A stretch of 64,000 nucleotides of DNA from Streptomyces sp. NBC_01381 (lineage in GTDB: Bacteria; Actinomycetota; Actinomycetes; Streptomycetales; Streptomycetaceae), in assembly GCF_026340305.1 (NCBI RefSeq), contig NZ_JAPEPI010000002.1, forward strand, positions 1,736,001-1,800,000, in the 5' to 3' direction. The first letter of the stretch is position 1. Each line of letters starts with the position of its first letter. The notes below the pieces were generated by a model, which did not search any database, was not told where the DNA came from, and saw only the letters and a list, made by a program, of their open reading frames with translations. Of the stretch, positions 7,130 through 14,903 are shown piece after piece. A program made the translations under genes and the position numbers.

Positions 7130-8131
7130 ATGCGCCGTGAGGGGACCCGTGAAGCCGAGAGGGAGCCTGTGGATGTGTCCCGGGAGACCGGGGCGCGGCC
7201 GCGTCTGCCGGGCCTCGCCGGGCGATCAGCCGGGTCGGCCGGGATCGGAGTCGGCACCGCGTTCGGCACCTTCGGTGAGCTGCTTCAGGGTGTGCTGCCG
7301 GAAGCGGACGGGGACTTTCTGGTGACGCTGCCGGTGGCGCGCTGGACGATGGCGACGTTCCGCCCGGAGCCCGGCAGGTCGGCCGAGCTGACGGTCTGGC
7401 CGCCCCGCAAGACGAAGGCGCTCCAACTGGCCCGCACCATCAGCGAGTTGGCGGCGGCCCGGACGGGCGCCCCCGTCGGCGGCACCCTCACCGTCAACAG
7501 CGTGATCCCGGAGGGCAAGGGCCTGGCCAGTTCATCGGCGGACCTGGTCGCGACGGCGCGGGCGGTGGGTCAGGCACTGAAGGTGGACATGCCGCCGTCC
7601 CGCATCGAACGGCTCCTGGCGCGCATCGAGCCGACCGACGGGGTGCTCTACCCGGCGATCGTGGCCTTCCACCACCGCAGCGTGCGGCTGCGCGCGATCC
7701 TCGGATCGCTGCCGGTCATGACCGTGGTGGGCATCGACGAGGGCGGCTCGGTCGACACGGTGGACTTCAACCGCATCCCCAAGCCGTTCACCCTGGCGGA
7801 CCGCCACGAGTACGCCCGCCTCCTCGACCGCCTGGCCGGCGCGGTCCGCCGCCGCGATCTCGCGGAGGTCGGCAGAGTCGCCACGCGCAGCGCCGAGATG
7901 AACCAACTCCTGCGCCACAAGTGGTCGTTGGAGCCGATGCGGGAGATCTGCCGGGAGGTCGGCGGCCTGGGCGTGGCCGTCGGTCACAGCGGCACGACAC
8001 TGGGCATCCTGCTCGACACCAGGGACCCGTCCTACACGCAGCGGGTCAGTGAGGCCGCGCGGGCGTGCGGGGAGCTGGGGGGTGGGGTTTCGGTGTATCG
8101 GACGTTGAGCTTCGCGAACCCTGCGGGCTAG
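7130..8131 (+). CDS. GHMP-family kinase, PduX/L-threonine-kinase-like
   Basis: 333 aa from the ATG at 7130, preceded at good spacing by GGAGA (an in-frame start at 7082 would lie inside the palindrome). The N-terminal motif FGTFGELLQGVLP and the ATP loop IPEGKGLASSSADLVA are typical of the PduX-like branch of GHMP kinases. The C-terminal motif GVAVGHSGTTLGILLD is the third GHMP motif. Family members phosphorylate the side-chain hydroxyl of free threonine or related amino acids. Divergent from the SbnA-like gene across the same palindrome, it may supply O-phosphoserine or O-phosphothreonine to that enzyme. Substrate is inferred; the family is clear. Confidence 0.78.
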   Translation: MRREGTREAEREPVDVSRETGARPRLPGLAGRSAGSAGIGVGTAFGTFGELLQGVLPEADGDFLVTLPVARWTMATFRPEPGRSAELTVWPPRKTKALQLARTISELAAARTGAPVGGTLTVNSVIPEGKGLASSSADLVATARAVGQALKVDMPPSRIERLLARIEPTDGVLYPAIVAFHHRSVRLRAILGSLPVMTVVGIDEGGSVDTVDFNRIPKPFTLADRHEYARLLDRLAGAVRRRDLAEVGRVATRSAEMNQLLRHKWSLEPMREICREVGGLGVAVGHSGTTLGILLDTRDPSYTQRVSEAARACGELGGGVSVYRTLSFANPAG

Positions 8132-8210
8132 AAGGAGCGGACCGCCCGGGCTGAAGCGCATTGCAGAAGGCTGTGTTCGGGCAGGCCAGGGTTCTTGGGG
8201 CGCTCTGGTC

Positions 8211-8564
8211 ATGTCGTCGGGGCGAGGTTGTGCTTGTGGGTGGCGGCTCCCCGGCCTGCTCATCGCTGCCCTTGACCGTGCATGCCAGGCTGTGGGCGGT
8301 CGGCTCGTGCGGGCCTCCACCTGGCCCACCGCTCTGTCGCGGCACTGCCTGTGCGGCGAGCGGGTCTCCAAGCCCCTGCGGGACCGCGAACACAGGTGCA
8401 CCGCCTGCGGCCTCGCCGGAAAGCGGGACCTCGTATCCGCCGCGCTTGCGGCGTTCGTCCGCTTCGCCGACGAGGACGACCCCAAGGCCGCGTACCTGGA
8501 CACCACCGCGTCCCGGCACGTACAGATCGCCTTCGTCCAAGGGCTGGAGAGAGCCCTGCGGTAG
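8211..8564 (+). pseudogene. Remnant of an IS200/IS605-type OrfB (TnpB-like) transposase
   Basis: The reading frame preserves only the C-terminal region of a TnpB-like protein. A zinc-ribbon-like block reads SRHCLCGERVSK, then HRCTACGLAGKRD, with four cysteines in two CxCG/CxxCG pairs, followed by ALAAFV and DDPKAAYLD. The RuvC-like nuclease core is missing. A neighbouring frame (to about 8779) carries sequence that looks like the usual proline- and arginine-rich tail of these proteins, so a frameshift near 8564 is likely. No start, terminal hairpins or companion tnpA was seen. Confidence 0.6.
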
Positions 8565-8775
8565 TCAACCGCACCGAGTCAGACCACCGTTCGCGGTGCC
8601 GGCCATGCGGCATTCCCACGGCAACGCCGTGCGACCTCTGGCTCCCCGAACCGCCGGACGGCGGTCCCGAGCGACCCTGGATGAGCCACGCCCCGTGCGT
8701 GACCTCGCCGGAAAGCCCGGACGCCGCCCCGGCCGCAACCCGTGGCTCGACCTCTGGTGAATTGCGGATCAAGTC
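8565..8775. other. Non-coding remainder of the transposase scar
   Basis: Between the transposase remnant and the end of rbsD I see no gene of its own. The stretch translates in the frame of 8282-8779 as a possible out-of-frame continuation of the dead transposase. No insertion-sequence ends or target duplication could be identified by eye. Confidence 0.4.
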
Positions 8776-9165
8776 TTAGAAGAACACCCCGCACCGCAGC
8801 AGCACATTCGCGTACGGCGTCGCCTCGCCCGTGCGGATGATCAGGTGGGCGGTCGACGTGAGGTGCTTCAGTTCCTCGTGGGGGACCAGGTGGAGTGGGG
8901 TGACGCGGCTGGTCAGGAGGTGGGCCGTGGGCGGGTTCGCCTCGGGCAGTTCCGTGGCCGCGGTGCCGCCCTCCGTCACCAGTTCCGCGAGTACGCCGTC
9001 CAGGACCTCGGCGAAGGACGGGACGCCGGCCCGGAAGGACAGGTCGACCACGCGCGGACCCGGTGGGATCGGCATGCCCGCGTCGCAGATCAGGACTGTG
9101 TGGCCGTGGCCCAACTCGGCCAGAGCGCCTGCAAGTTGGCGGTTGAGGATGCCGGACTTCTTCAC
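8776..9165 (-). CDS. rbsD: D-ribose pyranase RbsD
   Basis: 129 aa, the usual length of RbsD. It starts MKKSGILNRQLAGALAELGHG, with the active-site histidine in LGHGHT and the aspartate in ICDAGMPIP. The C-terminus has RTGEATPYANVLLRCGV, also family-typical. It interconverts beta-pyranose and beta-furanose ribose so that the kinase can use it. Its ATG overlaps the rbsK stop by 4 nt (9162-9165), so it is coupled to rbsK as the last gene of the ribose operon. Confidence 0.93.
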   Translation of the reverse strand: MKKSGILNRQLAGALAELGHGHTVLICDAGMPIPPGPRVVDLSFRAGVPSFAEVLDGVLAELVTEGGTAATELPEANPPTAHLLTSRVTPLHLVPHEELKHLTSTAHLIIRTGEATPYANVLLRCGVFF

Positions 9166-10127
9166 CGGGGGGCGACTTCCTTCGCCGTCGGATACGACGC
9201 CTGCGCGCCCTGCCGGGTGACCGACGACGCGCCCACGCGTGCGGCGAACTCGGCCGCCGTCGGGAGGTCGTCCCCCTGCCCCAGGCGCCAGGCCAGGGCT
9301 GCAGTGAACGCGTCGCCCGCGCCCGTCGTGTCCACTGCCTCGACTCGTGGACTCGGAATGCGGACAGGGGAGTTGAGGGGCGTCGCCGTCAGGGCGCCCT
9401 CCGCGCCCAGGGTGATCACCACCGAGCGGGGGCCGAGGGAGAGCAGGGCCCGGGCCCAGTCCTCCGGAGCGCCGGAGGACGCGTCGGCGCCCAGGATGTA
9501 GCGCGCCTCGTGTTCGTTCACCACCAACGGATCGCAGGCGCGGAGGACTTCGGCAGGCAGCGGGGCGGGGGGAGAGGGGTTCAGGACGAAGCGGGTGCCC
9601 TGCGGCAGGGTGCGTACCACCTCCGTGACCGTCTCGACCGGGATCTCCAGCTGGGTCGAGACGACCCGCGACGCGGCGAGCAGGCTGCCCGCCGCGCGGA
9701 TGTCCTCGGGGGCCAGGCGGGCGTTCGCGCCCGGCGACACCACGATGCTGTTGTCGCCCGACGGGTCGACCGTGATCAGCGCGACGCCGGTGGGCGCCCC
9801 GCCGACCAGGACGCCGACCGTGTCCGCGCCCGCCGCGCGCTGCGAGTCGAGCAGCAGCCTGCCGTGCGCGTCGTCGCCGACCCGGGCGAGCAGCGCGGTG
9901 CGGGCACCAAGGCGGGCCGCCGCGACCGACTGGTTGGCGCCCTTGCCGCCGGGGTGCGTCGCGAGATCGGAGCCGAGCACCGTCTCGCCGGGGGCGGGGC
10001 GGCGCTCGACGCCGATCACCAGGTCGGCGTTGGCTGATCCCACGACCAGGAGGTCGTACGAGGCGTCGTCATGGGCGGCATGGGCATCAAAGGCGTCGTC
10101 ATGGGCATCATGGGGGGCAGCGTGCAT
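9162..10127 (-). CDS. rbsK: Ribokinase RbsK
   Basis: 321 aa, PfkB family. The N-terminal PfkB-type motif includes GGKGANQSVAAARLG, and the C-terminal catalytic signature is VDTTGAGDAFTAALAWRL, with the base aspartate in GAGD. It phosphorylates ribose to ribose-5-phosphate. The first ~25 residues are an odd His/Asp/Ala-rich stretch (DAHDDAFDAHAAHDDA) not found in the family core, which begins at YDLLVVGSANADLV. That stretch may be a local duplication or a start chosen too early. The gene is 50 bp downstream of the transporter fusion and overlaps rbsD. Confidence 0.92.
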   Translation of the reverse strand: MHAAPHDAHDDAFDAHAAHDDASYDLLVVGSANADLVIGVERRPAPGETVLGSDLATHPGGKGANQSVAAARLGARTALLARVGDDAHGRLLLDSQRAAGADTVGVLVGGAPTGVALITVDPSGDNSIVVSPGANARLAPEDIRAAGSLLAASRVVSTQLEIPVETVTEVVRTLPQGTRFVLNPSPPAPLPAEVLRACDPLVVNEHEARYILGADASSGAPEDWARALLSLGPRSVVITLGAEGALTATPLNSPVRIPSPRVEAVDTTGAGDAFTAALAWRLGQGDDLPTAAEFAARVGASSVTRQGAQASYPTAKEVAPR

Positions 10128-10177
10128 CGGTGAGATCCGGCTCCTGCTCGTGCGTGCGTACGGAGATGGGGTGGCGG

Positions 10178-12124
10178 TCAGGAGAAGTCGGCCACGTTCT
10201 TCTCCGTGACCACCTTCACCGGGACCTTCACCATCGAGTCGACGTCCTTGCCCCGTGCCGCGTTCACCGCGTTCCGCACGGCGATGCGCCCCAGTTCCTT
10301 CGGCTGCTGTGCCACGGACGCGTACAGCGTGCCCGCCTCAACTGCCTTCAGTCCGTCCGGAGTTCCGTCGAAGCCGACCACCGCGACCGACTTGCCCGCC
10401 TTGTCGCCGAGCGCCTTGGCCGCGCCAAGGGCCATCTCGTCGTTCTCGGCGAAGACACCGTCGATGCCGGGGTTCGACTGGATCAGGTTCGTCATGACGT
10501 CCAGGCCCTTGGTGCGGTCGAAGTCCGCGGGCTGCGAGGCGACGACCTCGATGCCCGGGTACTCCTTGAGCCCATCCGCGAAGCCCTTGCCGCGCTCACG
10601 GCTGGCCGACGTGCCCGCGACGCCCTGGAGCGTGACGATCTTGCCCTTGCCGCCCAGCTTCTCGGCGAGGGTCTTCGCGGCGAGCTTGCCGCCCGCGACA
10701 TTGTCGGAGGCCACGAGCGTCGCCGTCTCCGCCTTGTTCACGCCGCGGTCGGCGGCGATCACCGGGATGTCCGACTTGTTGGCGCCGCGCACCGCCGGGC
10801 CCACCGCGTCCGAGTCGACAGGGTTGACGATGATCGACTTCATGCCCTCGCCGGTGAAGTTCTGCAGCTGGTTGGTCTGCTGCGAGGTGTCGTTCTGGGC
10901 GTCCGTGACGGTGAGATCGATGCCGGCCTTCTCGGCCTCCGCCTGCGCGCCCTCCTTCATCTGTACGAAGAAGGGGTTGTTCAGGGTCGAGAGCGACATG
11001 CCGATCTTCGTCGTCGTACCGGAGGAACCGTTGTTGAAGAAGGAGACGGCGCCGACCACGGCCGCCACGAGCGCGGCGGCGATCCCGAGCTTCAAGGCCT
11101 GCGGCCCCTTGCGCCCGACCCCGCCGGATGCTCCGGAGGAGGCGCCGGGGGTCGCTCCCGCCTTGCGGCGCAGCGTGTCCAGTAGGACGGCGAGCGCGAT
11201 GACGACGCCGATCACGACCTGCTGCCAGAAGGCGGACACGGAGAGGAGGTTGAGGCCGTTGCGCAGGACCGCGAGGATCAGCGCGCCGATCAGGGTGCCC
11301 GACGCCTTGCCGACGCCGCCCGCCAGGCTCGCGCCGCCGATGACGACCGCGGCGATCGCGTCCAGCTCGTAACCCTGTGCGGCCTGCGGCTGCGCGGAGA
11401 CCAGACGGGACGCGAGGACGATGCCCGCGACGGCGGCGAAGAGACCGGAGAGCCCGTAGATGACGAGCTTCTGCCGCTTGACGCGCAGGCCGGAGAGGCG
11501 CGCCGCCTCCTCGTTGCCGCCGATCGCGTACATGGAACGGCCGATGTACGTACGGGCCAGGATGACGGCCGTGACCAGACCCATCGCGATCATCACGATG
11601 ACCGGGACCGGCAGCCAGCCGCCGATGGTGTCACCGAGGCTGGAGACCGAGTCCGGGAACGGGATCGGGCTGCCCTGCGAGATGACCAGGGAGAGGCCGC
11701 GGGCCACCGAGAGCATCGCCAACGTCGCGATGAACGGCGGGAGTTTGCCGTATGAGACGAGCAGTCCGTTGACGAAGCCGCACGCGATGCCCGTGCCGAC
11801 CGCGAAGACGATCGCGAGCCAGACCGGCAGGCCCTGCGAAGTCGCCGTCCAGGCAAGGACGGTGGCGGAAAGGGCGGCCACCGAGCCGACCGACAGGTCG
11901 ATGCCCGCCGAGACGATGACGAAGGTGACGCCGAACGCGAGGATCGCGGTGACGGCGGCCTGCACACCGACGTTGAGCAGGTTCTGGGTGGTGAGGAAGT
12001 CGCCGGACAGCAGCGACATCGCCACCACCAGGACGACCAGGGCGCTCAGCGCGCCGTTGTCGAGCAGCAGGCGGCGGATACCGGTGGCGCCACCCGCGTT
12101 GCTCTTCAGCGTTTCAGTGGCCAC
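10178..12124 (-). CDS. rbsCB: Ribose ABC transporter: permease fused to substrate-binding protein (RbsC-RbsB)
   Basis: 648 aa. Residues ~1-330 are an RbsC-type permease with about ten hydrophobic segments and the family motif SAGIDLSVGSVAALSA. After a Gly/Ser-rich linker (TPGASSGASGGVGRKG) and one more membrane segment (LKLGIAAALVAAVVGAVSFF), residues ~365-648 are a type I sugar-binding protein (MSLSTLNNPFFVQMKEGAQ, VFAENDEMALGA, VVGFDGTPDGLKAV). Normally these are two proteins. Here the binding protein is tethered outside the membrane by the extra segment. There is no internal stop, and the reading frame is continuous through the linker. Its start overlaps the end of rbsA by 11 nt. Confidence 0.9.
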   Translation of the reverse strand: MATETLKSNAGGATGIRRLLLDNGALSALVVLVVAMSLLSGDFLTTQNLLNVGVQAAVTAILAFGVTFVIVSAGIDLSVGSVAALSATVLAWTATSQGLPVWLAIVFAVGTGIACGFVNGLLVSYGKLPPFIATLAMLSVARGLSLVISQGSPIPFPDSVSSLGDTIGGWLPVPVIVMIAMGLVTAVILARTYIGRSMYAIGGNEEAARLSGLRVKRQKLVIYGLSGLFAAVAGIVLASRLVSAQPQAAQGYELDAIAAVVIGGASLAGGVGKASGTLIGALILAVLRNGLNLLSVSAFWQQVVIGVVIALAVLLDTLRRKAGATPGASSGASGGVGRKGPQALKLGIAAALVAAVVGAVSFFNNGSSGTTTKIGMSLSTLNNPFFVQMKEGAQAEAEKAGIDLTVTDAQNDTSQQTNQLQNFTGEGMKSIIVNPVDSDAVGPAVRGANKSDIPVIAADRGVNKAETATLVASDNVAGGKLAAKTLAEKLGGKGKIVTLQGVAGTSASRERGKGFADGLKEYPGIEVVASQPADFDRTKGLDVMTNLIQSNPGIDGVFAENDEMALGAAKALGDKAGKSVAVVGFDGTPDGLKAVEAGTLYASVAQQPKELGRIAVRNAVNAARGKDVDSMVKVPVKVVTEKNVADFS

Positions 12125-13676
12125 GGGAGGCCTTCCCTTCGGTTGATCCGTTCTGAACTGCCGTACTGCTGACGCTGCTGACGGCGAGTGCCATCACCGC
12201 GTCCTGCGTCGCGTCGTCCGCCGCGAGTTCGCCCGCGATGCGGCCCTGCGCCATGACGAGCACGCGGTCGCTCATGCCGAGGACCTCGGGCAGATCGCTG
12301 GAGATCATCAGGACCGCGTGCCCGGAGGCCGTCAGCTCATTGATGAGCTGGTAGATCTCGACCTTCGCGCCGACGTCGATGCCGCGCGTCGGCTCGTCGA
12401 GGATCAGCACCTTGGTGTCGGCGAGCAGCCACTTGCCGATGACGACCTTCTGCTGGTTGCCGCCGGAGAGGGTGCGCACATGCTGGCCGAGTCCGGCCAT
12501 CCGCACGCCGAGCTGCTCGGCGATCCGCGCGGCCGCGACCCGCTGGCCCTTCAGGTCGACGAGCCCGGAGCGGGTCGCCGAACGCAGCGTCACCAGACCG
12601 AGGTTCTCCTGCACGGAGGCGTCGAGCACGAGCCCCTGGCCCTTGCGGTCCTCCGGTACGAGGCCGATGCCCGCGCCCATCGCGGCGATCACGTCATGCC
12701 GGGGCAGCCGCCTGCCGCGTACGCCGACCGAGCCCGCGTCGTAGGGATCGGCACCGAAGACGGCGCGGGCCACCTCGGTGCGTCCGGCGCCGACGAGCCC
12801 GGCGAGACCGACGACCTCACCGGCCCGCACCTCGAAGCTGATGTCGTGGAAGACACCGTCACGGGTGAGGCCCTCGACGGTGAGCAACGCGCCCCCGGCG
12901 TCCGGCCGTTCCCGCGGATACTGCTGCTCGATGCTGCGGCCCACCATCAGGCGTACGAGCTCGTCCTCGGGCGTCGACGCGGGCACCTGGTCGATGCTGC
13001 GGCCGTCGCGCAGGACGGTCACGCGGTCACCGAGCGCGGCGATCTCCTCCAGGTGGTGGGTGATGAAGACGACGCCGACGCCGTCCTCGCGCAACTGCCG
13101 CACGATCGCGAAGAGTCTGTCGACCTCGTCGCTCGTCAGGACGGCGGTCGGCTCGTCCATGATCAGTACGCGGGCCCGCAGGCTGAGCGCCTTGGCGATC
13201 TCCACCATCTGGAGCCGGGCGATGCCGAGTTCACGCACCTTGGCTCGGGGCGAGACCTGCACGCCGACCCGCTTGAGGAGCTCATCGGCGGCCGTCTCCA
13301 TCGCCTTCCGGTCGATCATTCCGAAGCGGCGCGGCTGCCGGCCCAGGAAGATGTTCTCGGCGACCGTGAGGTCGGGCACGAGATTGAACTCCTGGTAGAT
13401 CGTGGCGATGCCGAGCCGCTCGGCGTCCTGCGCCCCGTGGATGCGGACCTCTTCGCCGTCCACCAGGACGCGGCCGCTGTCGGGGCGGTAGGCGCCGGAG
13501 AGCATCTTGATGAGGGTGCTCTTGCCGGCGCCGTTCTCGCCGAGCAGGACATGGACCTCGCCGCGGCGCAGGTCGAAGTCGACGGAGTCGAGCGCGACGA
13601 CACCGGGGAAGGTCTTGCGTATGCCTTCGATACGCAGCAACTCGTCCTCGTTGCTCACGTGGTGCTTCTCGCTCAC
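12114..13676 (-). CDS. rbsA: Ribose ABC transporter ATP-binding protein RbsA
   Basis: 520 aa with two ABC domains in tandem, as in all RbsA/XylG/MglA proteins. The first domain has a good Walker A (LGENGAGKSTLIKMLSG) and Walker B (VLIMDEPT). The second has the degenerate P-loop typical of the family (GLVGAGRTEVARAVFGAD), then LSGGNQQKVVIGKWL and VLILDEPTRG. It powers the RbsC-RbsB fusion. The start is GTG at 13676, forming GTGA with the rbsR stop; a second GTG six codons on is also possible. A short direct repeat (GCTCACGTGGTGCT) around the start may reflect slippage. Confidence 0.93.
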   Translation of the reverse strand: MSEKHHVSNEDELLRIEGIRKTFPGVVALDSVDFDLRRGEVHVLLGENGAGKSTLIKMLSGAYRPDSGRVLVDGEEVRIHGAQDAERLGIATIYQEFNLVPDLTVAENIFLGRQPRRFGMIDRKAMETAADELLKRVGVQVSPRAKVRELGIARLQMVEIAKALSLRARVLIMDEPTAVLTSDEVDRLFAIVRQLREDGVGVVFITHHLEEIAALGDRVTVLRDGRSIDQVPASTPEDELVRLMVGRSIEQQYPRERPDAGGALLTVEGLTRDGVFHDISFEVRAGEVVGLAGLVGAGRTEVARAVFGADPYDAGSVGVRGRRLPRHDVIAAMGAGIGLVPEDRKGQGLVLDASVQENLGLVTLRSATRSGLVDLKGQRVAAARIAEQLGVRMAGLGQHVRTLSGGNQQKVVIGKWLLADTKVLILDEPTRGIDVGAKVEIYQLINELTASGHAVLMISSDLPEVLGMSDRVLVMAQGRIAGELAADDATQDAVMALAVSSVSSTAVQNGSTEGKASRGH

Positions 13677-14689
13677 GTGGTGCTCCTCAGGTCGGTGGGG
13701 GACTCGCCGCAGGAGCGGCGCACGACGAGACGGGCGGGCAGCGTGACGGACCGCGGGCTCCTGCCCTCGATCCGGTCGGCCAACGCCTGGACGGCGGCCC
13801 GCCCCAGATCACCGGTCGGCTGGGCGATCGCCGTGATCGGCGGGTCGGTGTGCACGAACCACGGGATGTCGTCGAACGCCGCGAGCGCGATGTCGTGCGG
13901 GACGCGAAGCCCGTGCGCGCGGATGGCGTCGAGCGAACCGAGCGCCATGAGGTTGTCGGCGGCGAAGATCACCTGCGGCGGCTCGGGCAGCGCGAGGAAG
14001 GCCTCGGTGACCCGGCGGCCGCTGTCGGCCTGGAAGTCGCCCTGCCCGATGTACTCCTCGGGCAGCTGAAGCCCGTACGCCCCGAGCGCCTCCCGGAAGG
14101 CGTCGACGCGCTCGCTGCCGGTGGTGGTGGCCGCCGGGCCCGCGATGATGGCGAGCCTGCGGTGGCCGAGCCCGTACAGATGGGCGACCAGGTCACGCAC
14201 GGCCTGCCGGCCGTCGGCGCGGACGACGGGGACGTCCACGCCCGGGATCCAGCGGTCCACGAACACCATCGGGGTGCCGGCGCGCGCGGCGTCCAGGATC
14301 AGCGGGGAGCCGCCGTCGGTGGGGGAGACCAGGAGCCCGTCGATCCGGCGGTCCAGGAGCGTGCGCACATGGTGGTCCTGCAGCTCGGGCCGCTCGTCGG
14401 CGTTGCCGATGATCACGCTGTAGCCGAGCGCGCGGGCCGCCTCCTCGACGGAGCGGGCCAGGGCCGTGAAGTACGGATTCAGTACGTCGCTGATGACCAG
14501 GCCGAGGGTGCGGGTCTGGTCGGTGCGAAGGGACCGGGCGACGGCGTTCGGCCGGTAGCCGAGGCTCTCCACCGCGGCAAGAACGCGGGCCCGCGCGGCC
14601 GGGCTGACCGAGGGGTGACTGTTCAGGACGCGGGAGACCGTAGCGACGGAAACGCCCGCCTCGGCCGCGACGTCCTTGATGCTCGCCAT
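13673..14689 (-). CDS. rbsR: LacI-family repressor of the ribose operon
   Basis: 338 aa. The N-terminal helix-turn-helix (MASIKDVAAEAGVSVATVSR, then VLNSHPSVSPAAR) is classical LacI/RbsR, followed by a hinge and a type I periplasmic-binding-like effector domain (NPYFTALARSVEEAARALGY, VVFVDR-type strand, FAADNLMALGSLDAI). It is the first gene of the operon. Two near-identical palindromes lie directly upstream, so it should repress itself and the transport genes until ribose is present. Ribose as effector is inferred from the rbsA-rbsCB-rbsK-rbsD genes behind it. Confidence 0.9.
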   Translation of the reverse strand: MASIKDVAAEAGVSVATVSRVLNSHPSVSPAARARVLAAVESLGYRPNAVARSLRTDQTRTLGLVISDVLNPYFTALARSVEEAARALGYSVIIGNADERPELQDHHVRTLLDRRIDGLLVSPTDGGSPLILDAARAGTPMVFVDRWIPGVDVPVVRADGRQAVRDLVAHLYGLGHRRLAIIAGPAATTTGSERVDAFREALGAYGLQLPEEYIGQGDFQADSGRRVTEAFLALPEPPQVIFAADNLMALGSLDAIRAHGLRVPHDIALAAFDDIPWFVHTDPPITAIAQPTGDLGRAAVQALADRIEGRSPRSVTLPARLVVRRSCGESPTDLRSTT

Positions 14690-14705
14690 CGCCGTCCACC
14701 TCCTT

Positions 14706-14721
14706 GTGGAATCGATTACAC
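14706..14721. promoter_or_regulatory. LacI/RbsR-type operator 1
   Basis: The palindrome GTGGAATCGATTACAC has a central CG and a near-perfect dyad, the standard form of LacI-family operators. It lies about 17 bp upstream of the rbsR start codon and is repeated 22 bp further upstream. Confidence 0.75.
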
Positions 14722-14727
14722 GGAGGA

Positions 14728-14743
14728 TTGGAATCGATTACAT
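14728..14743. promoter_or_regulatory. LacI/RbsR-type operator 2
   Basis: A second copy, TTGGAATCGATTACAT, shares the core GGAATCGATTACA with operator 1, 22 bp away (two helical turns). Both could be bound on the same DNA face by one repressor tetramer or two dimers. Confidence 0.75.
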
Positions 14744-14816
14744 GGGTGGGTGGCAAGGGGGTGGAGGGGGAGCGAGACCTGATTGTGATGCGGGGTGTTC
14801 AGGTGAGCGGAGGGGG

Positions 14817-14869
14817 GCGCCCCGAAGGGGCGCGGGGAACTGCGCGACCAGCCACGACGCACCCGCGGA
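14817..14869. repeat. Second copy of the dispersed hairpin repeat
   Basis: It has the same GCGCCCC-GAA-GGGGCGC hairpin as at 3778 (14817-14833), followed by GGGGAACTGCGCGACCAGCC and ACGACG. It lies between the rbs operators and the end of the DUF1266 gene. It could act as a terminator for the leftward transcript coming from 16178 (no U-tract), or as a dispersed repeat. Confidence 0.65.
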
Positions 14870-14903
14870 CGAGTACGGCACGTCCCCCGTGGCGCTTCTC
14901 AGC

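Noticed and set aside
8132..8775. Intact insertion sequence
   Set aside because: Only the C-terminal zinc-ribbon part of a TnpB is present, with no ends and no tnpA.
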